The notes under the pieces: generated by a model
Databases searched by the model: none
What the model was told of the DNA's origin: nothing
The model's input: only the letters and a program-made list of their open reading frames with translations
Shown: piece by piece, positions 54,191 through 64,000 of the stretch
Position numbering within the stretch: position 1 is the first letter of the stretch
Layout: every line of letters starts with the position of its first letter
Assembly: GCF_029931775.1 (NCBI RefSeq)
Contig: NC_079312.1
Span: 14,577,821 to 14,641,820 of the forward strand
Reading direction: 5' to 3'
Source: Euleptes europaea
Lineage: Eukaryota; Chordata; Lepidosauria; Squamata; Sphaerodactylidae
DNA length: 64,000 nucleotides
Made by a program: the position numbers and the translations under genes

Positions 54191-56281
54191 TGCCACCGTC
54201 CAGTTGCCCGTGATCAGCCCGCCAGAAGCGGCCGGGCTCAGGAGAGAAGTCGGAAGGCATAACGCCCCCGAAAAAGGAGCGAGCAGAAATGGCCCCCGAG
54301 TACAAACAGTAGTTCCCTTTCTCGGTTCTTCCCCTTCCTGATCATTGCAGGCTGCCTCTCCCTCCTCCTCCTCCTCTTCCCCCCATCCCTGCTTCTCGGC
54401 TGGCGGGGTCACCTCTTAGGGTTGCCCGTCTCTAGGTGAGCCTGGAGAAAATGAAGGCTCAGTGCTGTACGGAGAATGGCAAAGATCCAGACAGCGCTCA
54501 CAAGGTGCTAGAGATAAGGTAAGTAATTTATGAAGGTGAGAATTTGCGCAAAAAAGTGAACATCTATACAAATGAAATACAATAAGAGACACATACAAAA
54601 TTTCAGTAGGAATCCAGCAAAATACTAAGTTCAATAGAAAATACGGGTATCCTGTAAATCAGGTAAGTGAATGTATATTGTCCATAATAGACTTCTTTTG
54701 TACTTATAGGTAACCGGAAAGCAGATGTCACAGGCAAGAGCCGCGATGGAAAGATGTCAGGACGTATTATGGACAGTATACATTGACTTACCTGAATCTC
54801 CCAAACATCCCCCCCATTTCGATACTTTCCCTCCCTGATCAGTGCAGGCAGTCTCTTTCGTCATCTCCTCTTCAGCTCTCTCCCATCTCTGCTGGGCCCC
54901 CAGGTACGGTTGCCAACTTGCAGGTGACGCCTGGGGATGTCCCACAGCTACAGCTGAACTCCATTGAGGTCCCTCCTCTGGCTCCACCCTCAAACCCCCA
55001 GGGATTTGCCAACCCAGACTTGGCACCCCCATCCCCAGTCCTCAGCCTGCCCCGGGGTGAGAAACCTGCGCCAGAGGTGTAGCGCTGCAGGCTGTGGGCA
55101 GGGCCTCGGGTGATAGGGTGTCCTTCCAAACCAAGAGTTTCCTCAGCACAGAAAAGAAACTCTCAGGAAGGCTAGGTTGGAATCCTCTTCCTCGAGCTGT
55201 TGCTTTTCTACAACCAAAAACATGTTTTGTGGGGAGGCACGGGCCAGCAAATGAGGCCCTCTGAACCCTAAGCTTGTCTGCGTTCCTGAGGAAATACTAA
55301 GGCTTTTCTCTCTGTTTCCCTGGCAGAACTGGACCTATTTGTCCCTGATAATCCAGTCCAATCAACGCTTTATGTCACCTCCTGTTATTGACTTTTTATT
55401 TCTATATATCCCAAAATGTTTCTGTTCCCAAAAACCAAAGAGAGGTTTCCAGTGATTGGCAAAGACAGGAGCCTTTTGTCTCCCTTCTCTCAAATGAACG
55501 TAGCTTGCTCAGTTTAGTCGGTCTGTGAATAGTCTTGTCTTTTGATATTTCCTTTCTTAACATTTTCAGCAATCCCAGTTTTGGCTGGTATATGGCCCAA
55601 AGTAACAACTCCATCAAAAGGGTCAATAAAATACCATTGAGATCTTTGGAAATTTTAAAATCAGTCATCGGATGGGTTTCAATAATAACAGTACCCTCCA
55701 AATGTTGAACACGACCATTGCGTGTCTGTTCATCTTGTCCCTTCCTTTCCATAGCTTTTTCAGACCTTTGCCTTTTCCTGTAGGAAATTCTCCCATCATA
55801 AAGAGCTAGTGGATATATATAACCATGCTGGTGACAGGCCCAGAGTCACCCAGTGAGTTCCCGTGGCAGAATGTGGATTCGAACTTGAATCCTAGTCCAA
55901 CACACTGACTGCTAAGCTACACTGGCTGTCAGTTGTGTACACACTCTGTTTCTGGGAGGCCAAATCAATTTATACTGGTTAAGAATCAAAGCCAAAAAAC
56001 TCCAGCAAAAATGCAGCAGATTTGAAGCTGTAATGGGAGTGGGGGAGGGAGATCCTCTGTTTGATCCAGTACACAGGGGCTTTTCTTTGTATTTTAAGCA
56101 AATTGGACCCCAGAGAAGTCTGGTTAGGCATGCTTTTCTGACTCTGTACCACTTGGAATATTGTTCCAAGGTGGCACCCCTCTGATTTTCCCAGATTACA
56201 TATGACTCCATATGTTCCATATGATTACATATGAAACATCAGCACATTGGTGTGGAGAATTGCAGGCTGGTGAAAGAAGGC
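54191..56281 (+). other. Intron-like sequence of the large zinc-finger locus
   Basis: Contains a MITE-like remnant (54904-55032: GGTTGCCAACTTGCAGG ... TTGGCACCCC). It also has an exon-like piece after CCCTGGCAG at ~55327 (AACTGGACCTATTTGTCCC), parallel to 40606 in the other locus, and a stretch homologous to 40790-40910 (AAATTGGACCCCAGAGAAGTC at ~56099). No complete coding exon could be supported. Confidence 0.4.
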
Positions 56282-56791
56282 TGCCCCGGGCATGTACAGA
56301 GTCCCTTTCCCTTATAGCCCTCTAGTCCGTAGTCCAACTCCCAAAGGCAAGCTTTCCAGACAGGCTTGAACCCCCATCACTTGTGTTTATTAAGGGAAGG
56401 GAAAAACAGATTTGGTTCCCCTCCCCATACCTGAGATAAAGTAGGTAGCTTTCCTCTTCCTCTTTTTCCTGGCTTGTATAATACCTGGGCCTTCTCAGCA
56501 AACTGATTGTTGCTCAGTTACTCCCCTCACAACTCAAGGTTGGGCTTGGGGTGGGGCGGTCAACCGGCTCTCAGTTCCCTCTGTAGCTCTCCCCCCCCTC
56601 CCGGTGTTGACCCACCTGTACAATCCCCTCTGAGCCCATGGTGATGATGTCACTGTTCCACTGTTATAACAGTTCTCTTGTTTTCTTAACTATAAAAACT
56701 TTTTGGTTAATAAATTAGTTTGTATTGTTCACTCTGCCAGGGCGCTCCCTGTAAGCAGTCGGATCCCTATGCCTGCTAAGAGACCCCTACA
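56282..56791 (+). mobile_element. Solo LTR with perfect 5-bp target duplication
   Basis: 510 bp, TGCCCCGGGC at the start and GACCCCTACA at the end, flanked by AAGGC on both sides (56277-56281, 56792-56796). On the plus strand it has TTAACTATAAAAAC (TATA) and GGTTAATAAATTAG (poly(A) signal), followed by a U5-like segment. No internal region, so it is a fossil left by LTR recombination. Confidence 0.83.
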
Positions 56792-56796
56792 AAGGC

Positions 56797-57239
56797 ATGG
56801 GGCCCCAAAACTGGCATGAGAGCAAGACATTTGTCCACACAAAATGGATGCTTCTCAGAGAGTTTTCGGATACATCTTTTGTGTCAAGTCTTGGCAGGAC
56901 ACTGGTTGACCACTGAACTTTTCCCCTGGCACAAAGGTGTGCCTGGCTACACAATAAGGCTACCTAATCCTGATTGTGTAACCCTAGGGTGATTTAATCA
57001 GTGCTCCCAGCAGGCCGTTACCTATCCTATGCGCACCCATGCGCACCCATCCCAGCAATCAGATACATGATGTAGATTTGGTGGTGCTCATTGGAGTATT
57101 CATTTTCAGGGAATGCCTTTGAAAACGGTCCAGAGACTTCAGTTGGTTCTAAATTCAGCAGGCAGGCTACTGCCAGGGTCAGGATACAGGGATGCTGCTG
57201 AAAGAACTGACATGAGTGCCCATTCTGGGCGCTATTCAT
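56797..57239. other. Unassigned intronic sequence
   Basis: No recognised repeat or exon. A short direct repeat, ATGCGCACCC twice, lies at ~57029-57048. Confidence 0.3.
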
Positions 57240-57720
57240 AATGCAGGTTCTTACCTATAAGGCCCTAAATGGTTTGGGGTAAGGTTCCTTGAAAAAACTG
57301 CCTCCTTACCCTTCCTATCCAGCCCACCAGCTAAGATCCTCCTCACAAGGCCTGACCTGCCTTACGAGTTGGGGCGGGTGATGGCCAAAGACAGGCCTTA
57401 TTCAGGGGTGGCAACTTGCCTGTGGGGGGCCCTTCCACTTGAAGCTCTCCCAGTGCCTACGCTACTTTCCTTTATGTTTTCTTTAGCCAGGCTTTTAATT
57501 AAATTTTCAAATCATTGTATTCCAATCTACTTTTAGCCAGTAGAATGTTTAAAATCCATTTTCAATTGCTGCATGTTTTGATGGTTTGATGCTCTAGCTG
57601 TGTTTTTGAGGGCTGGTTTTAAGATGTTCTATCTTTTTGTTATGTTTCATTTTATAAGCTGCCTTGGGGAGGTTTCCTGGGGTGGTGGCATAGACTCTCT
57701 CAAAATAAATACTTGCATTT
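57240..57720 (+). mobile_element. LINE 3' UTR remnant (L2-like)
   Basis: CTTACCTATAAGGCCCTAAATGG, CAGCCCACCAGCTAAGATCC and ATTTTATAAGCTGCCTTGGGG, then AAAATAAATA, have the layout of a squamate L2-like LINE tail. Coding sequence is not preserved. Confidence 0.55.
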
Positions 57721-57744
57721 GCAAATGTATGCCTCCTATAGAGG

Positions 57745-57970
57745 CAGAAACACATAAACACATGACGCTGCCTTATACTGAAACACAACCCTTGCCCATC
57801 AAAGTCAGTATCGTCTACTCAGACTGGCAGTGGCTCTCCATGGTCTCAGGCAGAGATCTTTCGCATTACCTACTTGCCTAGTCCCTTTAACTGGAGATGC
57901 TGGGGATTGAACCTGGGACCTTCTGCATGCCAAGCAGATGCTATACCACTGAGCCATGCTGACCTCCTTC
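57745..57970 (-). mobile_element. tRNA-headed SINE (GGCTCAGTGG type)
   Basis: On the minus strand ATGGCTCAGTGGTATAGC (A box) and CCCAGGTTCAATCCC (B box) precede the body ending at CAGTATAAGGCAGC. It is the best-preserved member of this family in the window. Confidence 0.82.
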
Positions 57971-58275
57971 CATGTCCCAAGGGACGAAAATCTCCTTAAA
58001 CTAGGAGCACGAAGGCACCAGCGTTGAGCTGCCATGGAGTCCTTGGAGCAAGAGCACTGCAGAGAAGCAGTTGTTCTTTCGTCTTCCCTTCCAGTCCCTT
58101 CTGTCCCCCACTTCCTCTCTCTGTCCTTTTCCCTTGCCTGTAGATACATATTACAGAGGCTTTCCCCAGCTTCTAATTCCCATTGGGAAAAGTACTACTT
58201 GGTAATGACAGGCTGTGCTAAGAGGTCTTTGTTTCCAGCAACTCTTATTTGATTTCACTTTCTCTGTTCCAGCAG

Positions 58276-61114
<2,839 letters not shown>

Positions 61115-61115
61115 A

Positions 61116-63481
<2,366 letters not shown>

Positions 63482-64000
63482 ATATAAGTGCTTGGAGTGT
63501 GGAAAGAGCTTCTCTCACAGTTGTGACTTCACTAAACATCAAAAGATGCACACAGGAGACAAGCCATATACATGTCTGAAGTGTGGGAAGAGCTTCAGCC
63601 AGATGCACCACCTTAATTTACACCAAAAAATTCACACAGGAGAGAAGCCATATAAATACTTGGAATGTGGGAAGAACTTCTCAGCTAATCAGTACCTAAC
63701 TACATCAGTGGATTCACACAGAGGAGAAGTCATATGAATGCTTGAAATGTGGGAAGAGCTTCACTTGCAGTGGCAACCTCACTACGCATGTAAGGATTCA
63801 CATGGGGAGAAGCTGTATAAATGCATGGCGTGTGGGAAAAGCTTCAGCCAGAGCATATACCTGGCATCACATCTCTTGCTTCACAGAAACGAGTAACCAT
63901 ATCAGTGTCCAGAATGTGGGAAGAGCTTCAGACTGAGAGACCACCTTGCTTAGTTTACATCAACACATTCACACTAGGGATAAGCCATGCAAATGCTCAG
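63482..64000 (+). pseudogene. Third finger segment, continues past the window
   Basis: After the second MITE the array resumes ([42 protein letters not shown], then CGKNFSANQYL). A base change in the linker near 63,720 shifts the frame; [18 protein letters not shown] follows in another frame. The sequence then degrades to the window edge. These fingers differ from those of blocks 1 and 2, so they represent the original distal part of the array. Truncated by the window end. Confidence 0.75.

Overview
The window reads as chromosomal DNA of a squamate reptile (a lizard or gecko). The evidence is a SINE with a 5S rRNA-like head (the 5S-Sauria type), many copies of a tRNA-headed SINE with a TTCTTC tail, Sauria-like tRNA SINEs, CR1 fragments with the ATTCTATG 3' end, a long A-rich L1, and BEL/Pao and Ty1/copia elements together. 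There are spliced C2H2 zinc-finger genes, GT/AG introns and AATAAA signals, and no bacterial gene structure. The species cannot be fixed from the sequence alone.

Layout. 1-554 is the end of a hAT-like DNA transposon that appears to carry the first coding exon of a phosphorylase kinase alpha gene (PHKA). 0.7-4.0 kb is repeat debris with a CR1 fragment. 4.06-19.4 kb (unit A) and 19.42-27.4 kb (unit B) are two diverged tandem copies of one zinc-finger gene locus. Each copy has an upstream exon and a five-finger exon joined by a phase-1 intron. Unit A later took in a solo LTR, a CR1, a 1.55 kb hAT element that alters the end of the zinc-finger protein, and a 5.3 kb Ty1/copia element. Unit B keeps the empty sites of the CR1, hAT and copia insertions. 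It carries its own inserts: a palindromic MITE, a SINE and a 1.4 kb GC-rich inverted-repeat element. 28.8-37.2 kb is a young, almost whole BEL/Pao element on the minus strand, inserted into a MITE. 37.4-40.5 kb holds LTR-like repeats. 40.6-42.2 kb is a broken zinc-finger gene, followed by a full-length L1 (42,354-48,384) with a 15-bp target duplication.

48.4-51.1 kb is mostly unassigned and includes a solo LTR with a perfect 6-bp target duplication. 51.2-54.2 kb is a tandem duplication of a promoter and first exon with the ACTACAnTTCCC motif. 54.2-58.3 kb is intron-like sequence with another solo LTR (5-bp duplication), a LINE tail and a tRNA-headed SINE. 58.3-64.0 kb is a long zinc-finger array. 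It carries a frameshift and internal stops and an inserted 445-bp hAT MITE, and it was then duplicated as a ~2.4-2.5 kb block including the MITE. A third partial block runs off the window.

The host genes that can be defended are the two small zinc-finger paralogues (A and B, probably intact) and the two larger broken ones (at 41 kb and 58-64 kb). C2H2 zinc-finger proteins of this kind are normally nuclear DNA-binding regulators. No KRAB or SCAN domain was found in the window. The rest is a dense, nested record of transposition, in which the A/B duplication gives direct before-and-after views of several insertions.
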